This document shows, piece by piece, positions 35,178 to 44,383 of a stretch of 64,000 nucleotides of DNA. The first letter of the stretch is position 1; every line of letters begins with the position of its first letter. Source of the DNA: Pseudomonas sp. PD9R. Its GTDB lineage: Bacteria; Pseudomonadota; Gammaproteobacteria; Pseudomonadales; Pseudomonadaceae. The notes under the pieces were generated by a model. That model was given only the letters and a program-made list of their open reading frames with translations, did not search any database and had not been told where the DNA came from. The DNA lies in assembly GCF_019200975.1 (NCBI RefSeq), contig NZ_JAHTMR010000010.1:62001-126000 (forward strand), written 5' to 3'. Made by a program: the position numbers and the translations under genes.

Positions 35178-36284
35178 ATGAGTCTGCTGCTTGAACCCTA
35201 TACCCTTCGCCAACTGACCCTGCTCAACCGCATTGCGGTATCGCCGATGTGCCAATATTCCAGTGTCGATGGCTTGGCCAATGACTGGCACCTGGTTCAC
35301 CTCGGCAGCCGCGCCATTGGCGGCGCGGGGCTGGTGTTTACCGAAGCCACCGCCGTCACCGCCGACGGTCGTATCACCGCGCAAGATCTCGGTCTGTGGA
35401 ACGATGAACAGATTGAGCCGCTGCAACGCATTACTCGCTTCATCGCCGCTCAGGGCGGTGTTGCCGGCATTCAGTTGGCCCATGCGGGGCGCAAGGCCAG
35501 TACCTATCGGCCGTGGCTTGGCAAGCATGGCAGCGTAAAAACCGAAGAGGGCGGCTGGTTGCCCGTCGGTCCGTCGCCGATCGCATTCGACCCTCAGCAC
35601 ACGCAACCCAAACAACTCGACGACGGCGAGATCGCTGACGTCATTCAGGCCTTTGTCGATTCGGCGAAACGCGCGCTGACCGCCGGTTTCAAAGTGGTCG
35701 AAGTGCATGCCGCCCATGGTTATCTGTTGCACCAGTTCCTTTCGCCCCTGAGCAATCAGCGGCGTGATCAGTACGGCGGTTCATTCGAAAATCGCATCCG
35801 GCTGGTACTGCAGGTCACCGAAGCGGTGCGTGCGGTGTGGCCTGAGGAGTTACCGCTGTTCGTGCGGGTGTCGGCCACCGACTGGGTGGAGGATGGCTGG
35901 AATCCTGATGAGACCGTCGAACTGGCGCGACGCCTCAAAGCCTTGGGTGTGGACCTGATTGATGTGTCGTCGGGCGGCACGGCGGCCAACGCGGAAATTC
36001 CTACCGGGCCTGGGTATCAGACACGCTTCGCCGAACGTGTACGCAAAGAGTCTGAAATTGCGACCGGCACCGTAGGCATGATTACCGAACCGGCGCAGGC
36101 CGAGCACATTCTGCGAACCTGTCAGGCCGACATCATCTTCCTGGCTCGTGAACTGTTACGCGATCCGTACTGGCCGCTGCACGCGGACGATGACCTGGGC
36201 GGGCGCAAGGCCGTCTGGCCGGCGCAATATCAGCGGGCGACGCATCGTGATCAGCCCATTCATGAATCGGATTTGCGTGACTGA
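35178..36284 (+). CDS. NADH:flavin oxidoreductase, Old Yellow Enzyme family (YqjM/XenA type)
   Basis: A 368-residue FMN enzyme reducing activated C=C bonds. The barrel start is LTLLNRIAVSPMCQYSSVDGLANDWHLVHLGSRAIGGAGLV, with the active-site Cys in SPMCQYS as in YqjM/XenA. GIQLAHAGRKAST supplies the substrate-binding His. The tyrosine-containing VHAAHGYLLHQFLSPLSNQRRDQYGGSFENR and the FMN-phosphate region near the end (DIIFLARELLRDPYWP) are present. It appears monocistronic. Confidence 0.93.
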   Translation: MSLLLEPYTLRQLTLLNRIAVSPMCQYSSVDGLANDWHLVHLGSRAIGGAGLVFTEATAVTADGRITAQDLGLWNDEQIEPLQRITRFIAAQGGVAGIQLAHAGRKASTYRPWLGKHGSVKTEEGGWLPVGPSPIAFDPQHTQPKQLDDGEIADVIQAFVDSAKRALTAGFKVVEVHAAHGYLLHQFLSPLSNQRRDQYGGSFENRIRLVLQVTEAVRAVWPEELPLFVRVSATDWVEDGWNPDETVELARRLKALGVDLIDVSSGGTAANAEIPTGPGYQTRFAERVRKESEIATGTVGMITEPAQAEHILRTCQADIIFLARELLRDPYWPLHADDDLGGRKAVWPAQYQRATHRDQPIHESDLRD

Positions 36285-36285
36285 A

Positions 36286-36376
36286 CATCAAAAGATCGCA
36301 GCCTTCGGCAGCTCCTACATGGAACGCATTCCCCTGTAGGAGCTTTCGAGTGAAACGAGGCTGCGATCTTTTGATC
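36286..36376. repeat. Intergenic palindrome (repeat-family copy J, tail-out pair)
   Basis: Lies between the convergent oxidoreductase and glpD genes. The left arm is the TTCGG subtype and ends GGCAGCTCCTACATGG. The right arm is the CGAGTGAAACG subtype, so the pair is mixed. Confidence 0.84.
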
Positions 36377-36392
36377 CTGACCAGCGCCCTGG

Positions 36393-37931
36393 TCAGGCCG
36401 CTTCGATCTTGCTGCGGTTCTGCTCGACCTTGTTCAGGTAATCCTTGAGCTTGTCCTGTTCCGCGACAGTGGTGAACAACCCGAGCTTGCTGCGGCGCCA
36501 CAGGATGTCATGCGCGCTGGTGGCCCATTCTTCGCTGCACAGGTAATCGACTTCGCGGGTGTAGAGACCACCGCCAATGTGATCGCCCATGTCGCTCAGG
36601 TTCTGTACGCCTTCGAGCATGCGCCATACACGGCTGCCGTAGGTGGTGGCCCAACGACGCGAAATTTCGGTCGGCACCCAGTCGTACTTGTCGCGGATCA
36701 GCGAGTTAAGTGCTTGCGGCGTGGTCATGTCCTCGCCGCCCGGCAAGGTCGCGGTGGCGGTCCAGCTCGGCTTGATGTGCTGGAAGTACGGCGCCAGTTG
36801 CGCCAGCGCCGACTCGGCGAGCTTGCGGTAGGTGGTCAGCTTGCCGCCGAACACTGACAGCAGTGGTGCCTCTTCGCCGCTACCCGACAGCGCCAGGGTG
36901 TAATCGCGGGTGACGGCCGACGGGTTGTCGGACTCGTCGTTGCACAGCGGACGCACCCCAGAATAGCTGTGGAGGATGTCGTCGCGGCTGATCTGCTTCT
37001 TGAAGTGGGCGTTGACCACTTTCAGCAGGTAATCGGTTTCGCCTTCGGTGATCGCCACTGTTGCCGGATCGCCGGTGTACTCGCGGTCCGTGGTGCCGAT
37101 CAGGGTGAAGTGGTTCAGGTATGGAATGGTGAACACGATGCGCTGATCTTCGTTTTGCAGAATGTGCGCATGTTCGCCTTCGTACAGTTTCGGCACGATC
37201 AGGTGACTGCCTTGGATGAGGCGGATGCCGTACGGCGATTCCATCTTCAGGTCGTCACGAATGAACTTGGCGACCCACGGGCCGGCGGCATTCACCAGCG
37301 CTTTGGCGCGGATCGAAAACAGGCTGCCGTCAGCGCGTTCCAGGTGCAAATGCCACAAACCTTTGGTGCGTCGGGCGCTGACGCAACGGGTCTGGGTGTG
37401 CACGTGAGCACCGTTTTCCCGGGCGGCCATGGCGTTCAAGACAACCAGTCGCGCATCGTCGACCCAGCAATCGGAGTATTCGAAGCCTTTAGTGATTTCA
37501 CTTTTCAGCGGGCTGTCCGGGCCGAATTTCAAGCTTTTCGAACCGGCGAGTTTTTCCCGTTTACCAAGGTTGTCGTACAGGAACAGACCGGCGCGGATCA
37601 TCCACGCCGGGCGCAGATGTGGGCGGTGTGGCAGCACGAAGCGCATTTGCTTGACGATGTGTGGCGCCTTGGCCAGCAGCACTTCGCGCTCGGCCAGGGC
37701 TTCGCGCACCAGGCGGAATTCGTAATGTTCGAGATAGCGCAGGCCGCCGTGGATCAGTTTGCTGCTGGCGGAGGAGGTGTGACTGGCCAAGTCATCCTTT
37801 TCGCAAAGGAACACCGAAAGGCCACGGCCGGCGGCATCCGCTGCGATCCCCACACCATTGATCCCGCCACCGATGACGGCGATATCGTAGACCTCGGCGA
37901 GAGGGGGCGTAGGCAAGGTAGAAGTGGACAT
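36393..37931 (-). CDS. glpD: Glycerol-3-phosphate dehydrogenase, aerobic
   Basis: Membrane-associated FAD enzyme oxidising sn-glycerol 3-phosphate to dihydroxyacetone phosphate and feeding electrons to the quinone pool. The 512-residue product has the FAD motif YDIAVIGGGINGVGIAADAAGRGLSVFLCEKDDLAS followed by HTSSASSKLIHGGLRYLE. The ATG at 37931 was chosen; the codon two upstream in frame is TTG. It is the last of the minus-strand glp genes, separated from glpR by an operator-bearing region. Confidence 0.97.
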   Translation of the reverse strand: MSTSTLPTPPLAEVYDIAVIGGGINGVGIAADAAGRGLSVFLCEKDDLASHTSSASSKLIHGGLRYLEHYEFRLVREALAEREVLLAKAPHIVKQMRFVLPHRPHLRPAWMIRAGLFLYDNLGKREKLAGSKSLKFGPDSPLKSEITKGFEYSDCWVDDARLVVLNAMAARENGAHVHTQTRCVSARRTKGLWHLHLERADGSLFSIRAKALVNAAGPWVAKFIRDDLKMESPYGIRLIQGSHLIVPKLYEGEHAHILQNEDQRIVFTIPYLNHFTLIGTTDREYTGDPATVAITEGETDYLLKVVNAHFKKQISRDDILHSYSGVRPLCNDESDNPSAVTRDYTLALSGSGEEAPLLSVFGGKLTTYRKLAESALAQLAPYFQHIKPSWTATATLPGGEDMTTPQALNSLIRDKYDWVPTEISRRWATTYGSRVWRMLEGVQNLSDMGDHIGGGLYTREVDYLCSEEWATSAHDILWRRSKLGLFTTVAEQDKLKDYLNKVEQNRSKIEAA

Positions 37932-37971
37932 CGGCAAAGGCCTCGGGACTTTTTGATTTTCTGTATTTGAA

Positions 37972-37990
37972 TTCGAACATGAATGTTCAT
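37972..37990 (-). promoter_or_regulatory. Candidate GlpR operator upstream of glpD
   Basis: GAACAT-GA-ATGTTC is a perfect inverted repeat inside ATTCGAACATGAATGTTCAT, 41-59 bases upstream of the glpD start. It contains the TTCGAAC core typical of GlpR sites. A role in GlpR repression is inferred from position and from the nearby glpR gene. Confidence 0.55.
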
Positions 37991-38072
37991 TTGCGAAAAT
38001 ATTAGCCCATAAAGACGCGCACAGCCAGTCAGCTTCGATTGAAAATACTCATCGAAGGGCCGTTAAAAGAAA

Positions 38073-38085
38073 ATATTCGAACATT
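38073..38085 (-). promoter_or_regulatory. Second candidate GlpR half-site upstream of glpD
   Basis: ATATTCGAACATT repeats the TTCGAACAT word of the first candidate operator about 100 bases further upstream. A related ATATTCGAAAA lies upstream of glpF at about 41594. Function is inferred. Confidence 0.4.
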
Positions 38086-38088
38086 AAA

Positions 38089-38165
38089 AGCAAAAGATCG
38101 CAGCCTTCGGCAGCTCCTGCAGGTTTGAGTGAACCTGTAGCTGCCGAAGGCTGCGATCTTTTGAG
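38089..38165. repeat. Intergenic palindrome (repeat-family copy K, tail-out pair)
   Basis: Inverted pair lying 12 bases past the glpR stop, with a right arm shortened at its head (CTGTAGCTGCCGAAGGC). It may end glpR transcription before glpD. Confidence 0.83.
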
Positions 38166-38176
38166 GCTGAAAAGCC

Positions 38177-38932
38177 TTAAACGACTTCCAACCGAATCTT
38201 GTGCTGATTCAACAACTGCATCAGCGCCGGCACCGGCTGCTGATCGGTGACCAGGCAATCGATCAGGCTGATCGGCCCCAGGCGAATCATGGCGTTGCGC
38301 CCGAATTTGCTGGAGTCAGCCGCCAAAATCACCTGTCGGGCATTGGCGATGATCGCCTGGGACACCCGCACTTCCTGGTAATCGAAATCCAGCAGGCTGC
38401 CGTCTTCATCAATACCGCTGATGCCAACCAGGGCGAAGTCGACCTTGAACTGGTTGATGAAATCGACACTGGCCTGACCGACCACGCCACCATCACGCCG
38501 CACATTGCCGCCAGTCAGCAGCACGTCGAAGTCGTCCTTGGCACTGAGCATCGAGGCCACATGCAGGTTGTTGGTGATGATTTTCAGATGATTGTGATTG
38601 AGCAGCGCCCGGGCAATCGATTCGGTGGTGGTACCGATGTTGATGAACAACGACGCGTGATCGGGGATCTGGGCGGCAATGGCTTCGCCGATACGCTGTT
38701 TCTCGTCGCGCATCTGATCGGCGCGCATGGCGTAAGCGGTGTTTTCGACGCTGGAGTCGTAGGCTGCGCCGCCGTGGTAGCGACGCAATAAATTGGCTTC
38801 CGCCAGCTGATTGATATCGCGGCGGATGGTCTGCGGTGTAACGACGAACAGCTGGGCCATCTCCTCGATACTCACATAGCCGCGCTCGCGGACCAGTTCG
38901 AGGATTTGCTGCTGACGGGGAGGCAGATTCAT
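38177..38932 (-). CDS. glpR: DeoR-family repressor of the glycerol regulon
   Basis: A 251-residue repressor. The N-terminal winged helix (RQQQILELVRERGYVSIEEMAQLFVVTPQTIRRDINQLAEANLLRRYHGGA) is the DeoR signature. The C-terminal sugar-phosphate sensor domain has FINIGTTTESIARAL, TNNLHVASML and LTGGNVRRDGG. It lies downstream of glpFK in the same direction. The known family effector is glycerol 3-phosphate. Confidence 0.95.
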   Translation of the reverse strand: MNLPPRQQQILELVRERGYVSIEEMAQLFVVTPQTIRRDINQLAEANLLRRYHGGAAYDSSVENTAYAMRADQMRDEKQRIGEAIAAQIPDHASLFINIGTTTESIARALLNHNHLKIITNNLHVASMLSAKDDFDVLLTGGNVRRDGGVVGQASVDFINQFKVDFALVGISGIDEDGSLLDFDYQEVRVSQAIIANARQVILAADSSKFGRNAMIRLGPISLIDCLVTDQQPVPALMQLLNQHKIRLEVV

Positions 38933-39027
38933 GGGGCGTCCTTTGGGCTGCCGTGCAAAATTTGCCCATGATGCCGCAGGAATCCGCTCCCTGCCAGTTA
39001 CAACCAGATGCGCGTCCTGTCCTTGGC

Positions 39028-40533
39028 TTATTCAGCCCCTTCCTGGGGTTCCCAGTCGCGAGTACGGCTGACGGCTTTTTTCCAGCCGGCGTAGAGTTTT
39101 TCTTTCGCCACTTCGTCCAGCGTCGGTTCGAATTTGCGTTCGATCACTGCCTTGCCGCGCAACTCTTCCAGGCTGCCCCAGAAGCCGCAAGCCAGGCCGG
39201 CCAGGTAAGCCGCACCCAGCGCCGTGGTTTCGCGCATTTGCGGGCGTTCGACTTGCGTGCCGAGGATGTCAGCCTGGAACTGCATGAGGAAGTTGTTCGC
39301 CACCGCGCCGCCATCCACGCGCAGGGCCTTGAGACGTTCGCCGGAGTCCTGTTGCATGGCATCAAGAACATCGCGAGTCTGGTAGGCAATCGACTCCAGC
39401 GCTGCACGAATAATGTGATCCACGCGTACGCCACGGGTCAGGCCGAACAATGCGCCTCGGGCATACGGGTCCCAGTAAGGTGCGCCGAGACCTGTGAAGG
39501 CGGGCACCAGGTACACGCCATTGCTGTCCTTGACCTTGTTGGCGAAGTATTCGGTGTCGTGGGCGTCGTTGATGATCTTCAGTTCGTCACGCAGCCACTG
39601 GACGGTGGAGCCGCCATTGAACACCGCGCCTTCCAGGGCGTAGGCCACTTCACCGCGTGGGCCGCAGGCGATGGTGGTCAGCATGCCGTGGTTGGACTTC
39701 ACGGCTTTTTCGCCCGTGTTCATCAGCAGGAAGCAACCGGTGCCGTAAGTATTTTTCGCCTGACCCGCCTCGACGCACATCTGGCCAAACAGCGCAGCCT
39801 GTTGGTCGCCGGCGATACCGCCGATGGCGATGCCGCTTTTTGTATAGCCGTAGATTTCCGACGACGACTTCACTTGCGGCAGCATCTCCCGCGGAATATC
39901 CAGTACCTCCAGCATCTTCGCGTCCCACTCAAGTGTGTGGATGTTGAAGAGCATGGTGCGCGAGGCGTTGGTGTAGTCGGTGACGTGGACTTTACCGCCG
40001 GTAAATTTCCAGATCAGCCAGCTGTCGACGGTGCCGAACAGCAGTTCGCCGTTGCGCGCCCGTTCACGGCTGCCTTCGACATGGTCGAGGATCCACTTGA
40101 GTTTGGTGCCGGAGAAGTACGGGTCGGTGACCAGGCCAGTGGTGTCGCTGATGTATTGCTCGTGGCCGTCGCGTTTGAGTTGCTGGCAGATCTCTGTGCT
40201 GCGCCGGCATTGCCAGACGATCGCGTTGTAGATCGGGCGGCCGGTATTCTTGTCCCAGACCACCGTAGTTTCGCGCTGGTTGGTGATGCCGATGGCCGCA
40301 ACCTGGTCGTGATGCAGGCCGGCTTGCGCCAGGGCTTCGACCATCACGGCGCTTTGGGTGGCGAAGATTTCCATCGGGTCATGTTCGACCCAGCCGGCTT
40401 GCGGGTAATGCTGGGCGAATTCGCGCTGTGCGGTGCAGACCACGTTGGCGTCGCGGTCGAAAATGATCGCGCGGGAGCTGGTCGTACCCTGGTCGAGGGC
40501 AATGATGTAGTTCTTATTCTGTGTGTCGGTCAT
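39028..40533 (-). CDS. glpK: Glycerol kinase
   Basis: Phosphorylates glycerol to sn-glycerol 3-phosphate with ATP. The ATG at 40533 (MTDTQNKNYIIALDQGTTSSRAIIFDRDA) gives 501 residues, as in E. coli. FGGY-family signatures are present: IGITNQRETTVVWDKNTGRPIYNAIVWQCRR and GVYLVPAFTGLGAPYWDPYARG. It lies 75 bases downstream of glpF, in one unit with the facilitator. Confidence 0.97.
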   Translation of the reverse strand: MTDTQNKNYIIALDQGTTSSRAIIFDRDANVVCTAQREFAQHYPQAGWVEHDPMEIFATQSAVMVEALAQAGLHHDQVAAIGITNQRETTVVWDKNTGRPIYNAIVWQCRRSTEICQQLKRDGHEQYISDTTGLVTDPYFSGTKLKWILDHVEGSRERARNGELLFGTVDSWLIWKFTGGKVHVTDYTNASRTMLFNIHTLEWDAKMLEVLDIPREMLPQVKSSSEIYGYTKSGIAIGGIAGDQQAALFGQMCVEAGQAKNTYGTGCFLLMNTGEKAVKSNHGMLTTIACGPRGEVAYALEGAVFNGGSTVQWLRDELKIINDAHDTEYFANKVKDSNGVYLVPAFTGLGAPYWDPYARGALFGLTRGVRVDHIIRAALESIAYQTRDVLDAMQQDSGERLKALRVDGGAVANNFLMQFQADILGTQVERPQMRETTALGAAYLAGLACGFWGSLEELRGKAVIERKFEPTLDEVAKEKLYAGWKKAVSRTRDWEPQEGAE

Positions 40534-40608
40534 GTCGATTGCCTTGGACGAAATAAGGAAGTGAGGTCTGGCGCGCGATTGGATGGGCAGACTCACGCGC
40601 CAACGGTA

Positions 40609-41460
40609 TCAAGAAATTCTTGGTTTGCCGTCAATGGCAGGTGTGGTGTTCTTTGTAGCAGGTACGGCGCTCGGCAGATGGCGGGCAATTACCCCGCGAT
40701 AGGCCGCAGCACCGAGACAGGCACCGACAATCGGTGCAAAAACCGGAACCAGGAAGTAAGGAATATCACGCCCGCCAGTGAAGGAAATGTCACCCCAGCC
40801 GGCGAAGAACGTCATCAATTTTGGACCGAAGTCACGGGCAGGGTTCATCGCGAAACCGGTCAGTGGCCCCATCGAACTGCCGATTACCGCGATCAGCAAT
40901 CCGATCAGGATCGGTGCCAGCGGGCCATTGGGCAGGCCATTGTTATCGTCGGTCAGGGACATGATCACGCCCATCAGGATGGCGGTGATGATCACTTCGA
41001 CCAGAAAGGCCTGTGACGTGGACAGGCTCGGATTAGGGAAGGTTGAAAATACCGAAGCCAACTCCAGGCTGGCTTCAGTGCCGCGAACCATATGGTGAGT
41101 TTGTTCGAAATCGAAAAATAGGTTGCTGTACAGGGTGTAGACCAACAACGCGCCACAAAAGGCACCCGCCACTTGGGCAAAAATATAGAACGGCAGTTTG
41201 CGCTTTTCGAAGTCGGCGAAAACGCTCAGCGCGATGCTGACGGCAGGGTTGAGATGAGCGCCGGAAACCCCGGCAGTCAGGTAGATCGCCATGCTCACGC
41301 CGACGCCCCAGATGATGCTGATTTCCCACAAACCAAAGCTGGCACCCGCGACTTTGAGCGCGGCCACACAACCCGTACCAAAAAAGATCAGCAGCGCAGT
41401 GCCTAGGAACTCGGCCATGCATTGGCTCGAGAGCGACGGTTGTTGTAAAGCGGTTGTCAT
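40609..41460 (-). CDS. glpF: Glycerol uptake facilitator, aquaglyceroporin
   Basis: Inner-membrane channel for glycerol, 283 residues from the ATG at 41460 (MTTALQQPSLSSQCMAEFLGTALLIFFGTGCVAA). Both channel NPA motifs are intact (SGAHLNPAVSIALS and GFAMNPARDFGPKL), with Asp after the second NPAR as in glycerol facilitators rather than water channels. It is first in the glpF-glpK-glpR series. Confidence 0.96.
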   Translation of the reverse strand: MTTALQQPSLSSQCMAEFLGTALLIFFGTGCVAALKVAGASFGLWEISIIWGVGVSMAIYLTAGVSGAHLNPAVSIALSVFADFEKRKLPFYIFAQVAGAFCGALLVYTLYSNLFFDFEQTHHMVRGTEASLELASVFSTFPNPSLSTSQAFLVEVIITAILMGVIMSLTDDNNGLPNGPLAPILIGLLIAVIGSSMGPLTGFAMNPARDFGPKLMTFFAGWGDISFTGGRDIPYFLVPVFAPIVGACLGAAAYRGVIARHLPSAVPATKNTTPAIDGKPRIS

Positions 41461-41769
41461 TGAAACCTCATTCTTTTTCTTGTCTGGCGCTTTTATCCAC
41501 AGGATCAAAGCGCGTTTTTCACCGAGGCAGGATCCCCATCCTGTTCTCGGTCGACTGTCAGGTGCTGCACTACGACAGTTGTGCATTATTCATATTCGAA
41601 AAAATATATACAAGAAACACTACTGTCAAAGATCGAAAGTGAACTGTCGGTCATAAAGAAACTATTAGTCGCATGAATGATTATGACTTTGTGCGATAGA
41701 GCCTTTTGTGGACCAATGTCCTAGAATTCGGCGCAATATTTTTCTACTGCCGCCAAGTCTGGAGCTGTC
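41461..41769. other. Divergent control region of glpF and ybaK
   Basis: A 309-base gap between divergently read genes. It includes a GlpR-like word ATATTCGAAAA near 41594 within an AT-rich stretch (ATTCATATTCGAAAAAATAT) about 125-145 bases upstream of glpF, a likely operator or promoter. No gene is supported here. Confidence 0.5.
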
Positions 41770-42240
41770 ATGACACCCGCATTGGATTTGCTGAAAAAGG
41801 TTCGGGCCGAACACCGTGTGCACAGTTATGAACATGACCCGAAGGCTGCGTCCTATGGGCTGGAAGCCGCGGAAAAACTCGGGCTCGAACCGGCCCAGGT
41901 GTTCAAGACCTTGCTGGCAGCCAGTGAGAAAGGTGAGTTGCTGGTGGCGGTGGTGCCGGTCGGCGGAAGCCTGGATTTGAAAGCACTGGCTCACGCGGCC
42001 GGGGTGAAGAAAGTCGAAATGGCTGACCCAGCAGCTGCGCAGCGTTCGACCGGTTATTTGTTGGGCGGGATCAGCCCTTTGGGGCAGAAGAAGCGCTTGC
42101 GCACTTTTATCGACGGTTCCGCACAGCCTTTCGCGAGCATTTTTGTCAGTGCGGGTCGACGAGGTCTGGAAGTCGAATTGGCACCGGCCGTGCTGGCCGA
42201 ACATACCCAGGCGAAGTTTGCCGATATCGGCCGCGCCTGA
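41770..42240 (+). CDS. ybaK: Cys-tRNA(Pro)/Cys-tRNA(Cys) deacylase YbaK
   Basis: A 156-residue trans-editing enzyme that hydrolyses mischarged Cys-tRNA(Pro). The motifs HSYEHDPKAASYGLEAAEKLGLEPAQVFKTLLA, VPVGGSLDLKALA and STGYLLGGISPLGQKKRLRTFID are typical of YbaK/EbsC. Confidence 0.94.
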   Translation: MTPALDLLKKVRAEHRVHSYEHDPKAASYGLEAAEKLGLEPAQVFKTLLAASEKGELLVAVVPVGGSLDLKALAHAAGVKKVEMADPAAAQRSTGYLLGGISPLGQKKRLRTFIDGSAQPFASIFVSAGRRGLEVELAPAVLAEHTQAKFADIGRA

Positions 42241-42255
42241 CGGACCTTGAACCAC

Positions 42256-42356
42256 TGTAGGGGCGAGCCTGCTCGCGATGGATTTAAGAACACCGCTGGG
42301 AAACAGACTCCCCGCGTTATCGTTGACGACCATTGCAAGCGGGCTCGCTCTTACAT
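42256..42356. repeat. REP/REPIN-type palindrome
   Basis: TGTAGGGGCGAGCCTGCTCG and its mirror (CAAGCGGGCTCGCTCTTACA) lie about 50 bases apart between ybaK and the PhzF-like gene. It is the GAGC-type REP class. Confidence 0.82.
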
Positions 42357-42403
42357 AAAAATTTCAACGAATTCATGCGAAGGCCTGACCAAGGGAGAAT
42401 GTT

Positions 42404-43186
42404 ATGCAGCTTGAGTTTTATCAGGTCGATGCGTTCAGTGATCGTCCATTTGCCGGTAACCCTGCGATGGTCTATCGGCTGGATGCGTGGCTTACGGATG
42501 AGTTGATGCAGAAGATCGCTGCCGAGCACAACCTCGCTGAAACCGCTTTCGTGGTGCGCGAAGGCGAGGGCTGGCACATTCGCTGGTTCACACCGACCAC
42601 CGAGGTTCCGCTGTGCGGTCACGCGACCCTGGCCAGCGCTTACGTCCTGTTTGAAATCTATAAGGAAACGGCCGAGCGCCTGGACTTCACCTGCAAGTCC
42701 GGCCCGCTGAGTGTGAGTCGTGAGGGTGGGCGCCTGTGGCTGGATTTTCCGGCAATCGTCCCTTCGGAAGTGGGCGTGACACTGGATGTCGAGCGTGCGC
42801 TCGGTGTCGAAGCTGTCGACGTACTGGGCTCGAATGAATTGTTCGTGGTGCTGGAGTCCGAGCAGGCAGTGCTCGATTGCAAGCCGGACATGGTCGCCCT
42901 GGCGAAACTGCCATGGCTGGGCGCTATCGTCACTGCCCGGGGCAATAAACACGATTTCGTCTCGCGCTACTTCGCGCCGGCCATTGGCATCAATGAAGAC
43001 CCTGTGACGGGATCGACCCATTGCAGCCTGATCCCGTACTGGTCGAGACGCTTGGGTAAATCGAGCCTGACGGCTTACCAGTGTTCAACACGGGGCGGGG
43101 AATTGTTCTGTCGCCTGGAAGGGGATCGGGTGAAGATTGGCGGGAATGCGACGTTGGTGGCCAGCGGCAAATTGATATTGGGTTGA
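42404..43186 (+). CDS. PhzF-family isomerase/epimerase-like protein (YddE type)
   Basis: A 260-residue protein of the PhzF/diaminopimelate-epimerase fold. The start QLEFYQVDAFSDRPFAGNPAMVY contains the conserved FxGNPA segment. HNLAETAFVV supplies the Glu acid/base expected for PhzF. TEVPLCGHATLASAYV and NEDPVTGSTHCSLIPYW are family signatures. No phenazine genes are nearby, so it is a housekeeping paralogue of unknown substrate. Confidence 0.9.
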   Translation: MQLEFYQVDAFSDRPFAGNPAMVYRLDAWLTDELMQKIAAEHNLAETAFVVREGEGWHIRWFTPTTEVPLCGHATLASAYVLFEIYKETAERLDFTCKSGPLSVSREGGRLWLDFPAIVPSEVGVTLDVERALGVEAVDVLGSNELFVVLESEQAVLDCKPDMVALAKLPWLGAIVTARGNKHDFVSRYFAPAIGINEDPVTGSTHCSLIPYWSRRLGKSSLTAYQCSTRGGELFCRLEGDRVKIGGNATLVASGKLILG

Positions 43187-43190
43187 AACG

Positions 43191-43268
43191 AAAAGATCGC
43201 AGCCTTCGGCAGCTCCTACAGGAGTATGCATTCCATGTAGGAGTTGCCGAAGGCTGCGATCTTTTGAT
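43191..43268. repeat. Intergenic palindrome (repeat-family copy L, tail-out pair)
   Basis: Lies between the convergent PhzF-like and ABC ATPase genes, 5 bases after the PhzF-like gene's stop. The arms are near-perfect and of the TTCGG subtype. Confidence 0.85.
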
Positions 43269-43273
43269 GTTTA

Positions 43274-44383
43274 TCAGATGGCGGTGCTGTAGCGCCGAAC
43301 ACCCGACTCAACAACAGGAATCTGCGCCGCCGTGCTGCCGTTCGCCTGGAACAACACCAAGTGTTCCGCCGCGACACGAATGCCAACCTCTGCGCCGACC
43401 AGATGATCGACATGGCTCGGGAAGATCGACTCCAGCTGGGCACCCGTAGGCAATTGCAGGCGATAGAGCGTCGAAGCGCCCTGGAAGGACTTGCCGACTA
43501 TCCGTGCCTTCAATGCGCTGTCCGGCGCATAGACGATATCGTCCGGACGCAGCAACACGTCCACCGCGCCGCCGACCGGCCAGTTGTAGGCTCGGTTGCC
43601 GCGCAATTCACCGAGTTCGGTTTGCACTGATTCCGGGCTGCTCAACTGGCCACGAATGAAGTATCCCTGGCCGATGAAGCTGGCCACATAAGGGGTCAGC
43701 GGTTCGTGATACAGGTTGTAGGGCGTGTCCCACTGTTCCAGCCGGCCTTCCTTGAACACGCCGACATGATCACTGACCGCGAAGGCTTCTTCCTGGTCGT
43801 GGGTCACCAGAATTGCGCTGGTACCACGGGCCTTGAGAATGTCGCGCACCTCATGGCTGAGCTTGCGGCGCAATTCGCCATCAAGGTTGGAAAACGGTTC
43901 GTCGAGCAGCAGCAGTTGCGGTTCCGGCGCCAGGGCACGGGCCAGGGCGACACGCTGCTGCTGGCCACCGGAAAGCTCATGAGGGAAGCGCTTGCCGAGG
44001 TTTTTCAGGTTAACCAGTTCCAGCAACTCTTCGGTAACACGCTCCTTCTTTGGATGCTTGCGGATACCGAAGGCAATGTTGTCGGCCACGCTCAAATGCG
44101 GAAACAGCGCGTAGTCCTGGAACACCATGCCGATGCGACGTTTTTCTGGGGCGAGGGTAAAACCGGCGCTGGAGATGGTTTCTCCAGCCAGCTGGATGTC
44201 ACCTTCGTGCACCGGTTCGAAACCGGCAATCGCACGCAGAGTGGTGGTCTTGCCACAGCCTGAGGAGCCCAGCAGGCAACCGATGTCGCCGGCGTTCAAA
44301 TGCAGGTTGAGGTTCTGCACCACACGCTGGTCTTGATAGCCGCAGGCGAGGTTACGCAGGTTAAGCAGTAATGGCTGGCTCAT
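43274..44383 (-). CDS. ABC transporter ATP-binding protein (FbpC/PotA-like)
   Basis: A 369-residue ATPase of an importer. It has Walker A (LLGSSGCGKTTTLRAIAG), Q-loop (GMVFQDYALFPHLSV), ABC signature (HELSGGQQQRVALARAL), Walker B (LLLLDEPFSNLD) and the switch His (AILVTHDQEEA). A C-terminal TOBE domain follows (VDVLLRPDDIVYAPDS). This architecture fits iron(III), phosphonate or polyamine importers. Its start overlaps the argF stop by 4 bases (ATGA). No permease or binding-protein gene is adjacent, so it is an orphan here. Confidence 0.92.
   Translation of the reverse strand: MSQPLLLNLRNLACGYQDQRVVQNLNLHLNAGDIGCLLGSSGCGKTTTLRAIAGFEPVHEGDIQLAGETISSAGFTLAPEKRRIGMVFQDYALFPHLSVADNIAFGIRKHPKKERVTEELLELVNLKNLGKRFPHELSGGQQQRVALARALAPEPQLLLLDEPFSNLDGELRRKLSHEVRDILKARGTSAILVTHDQEEAFAVSDHVGVFKEGRLEQWDTPYNLYHEPLTPYVASFIGQGYFIRGQLSSPESVQTELGELRGNRAYNWPVGGAVDVLLRPDDIVYAPDSALKARIVGKSFQGASTLYRLQLPTGAQLESIFPSHVDHLVGAEVGIRVAAEHLVLFQANGSTAAQIPVVESGVRRYSTAI

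Noticed and set aside
38953..41016. Plus-strand open frame of 687 codons
   Set aside because: It spans the opposite strand of glpK and part of glpF and their intergenic DNA, so it cannot be a gene.
41770..43186. Phenazine cluster suggested by a PhzF-like gene
   Set aside because: No other phz gene is nearby and the neighbours are ybaK and an ABC ATPase; PhzF-like isomerases are common outside phenazine pathways.
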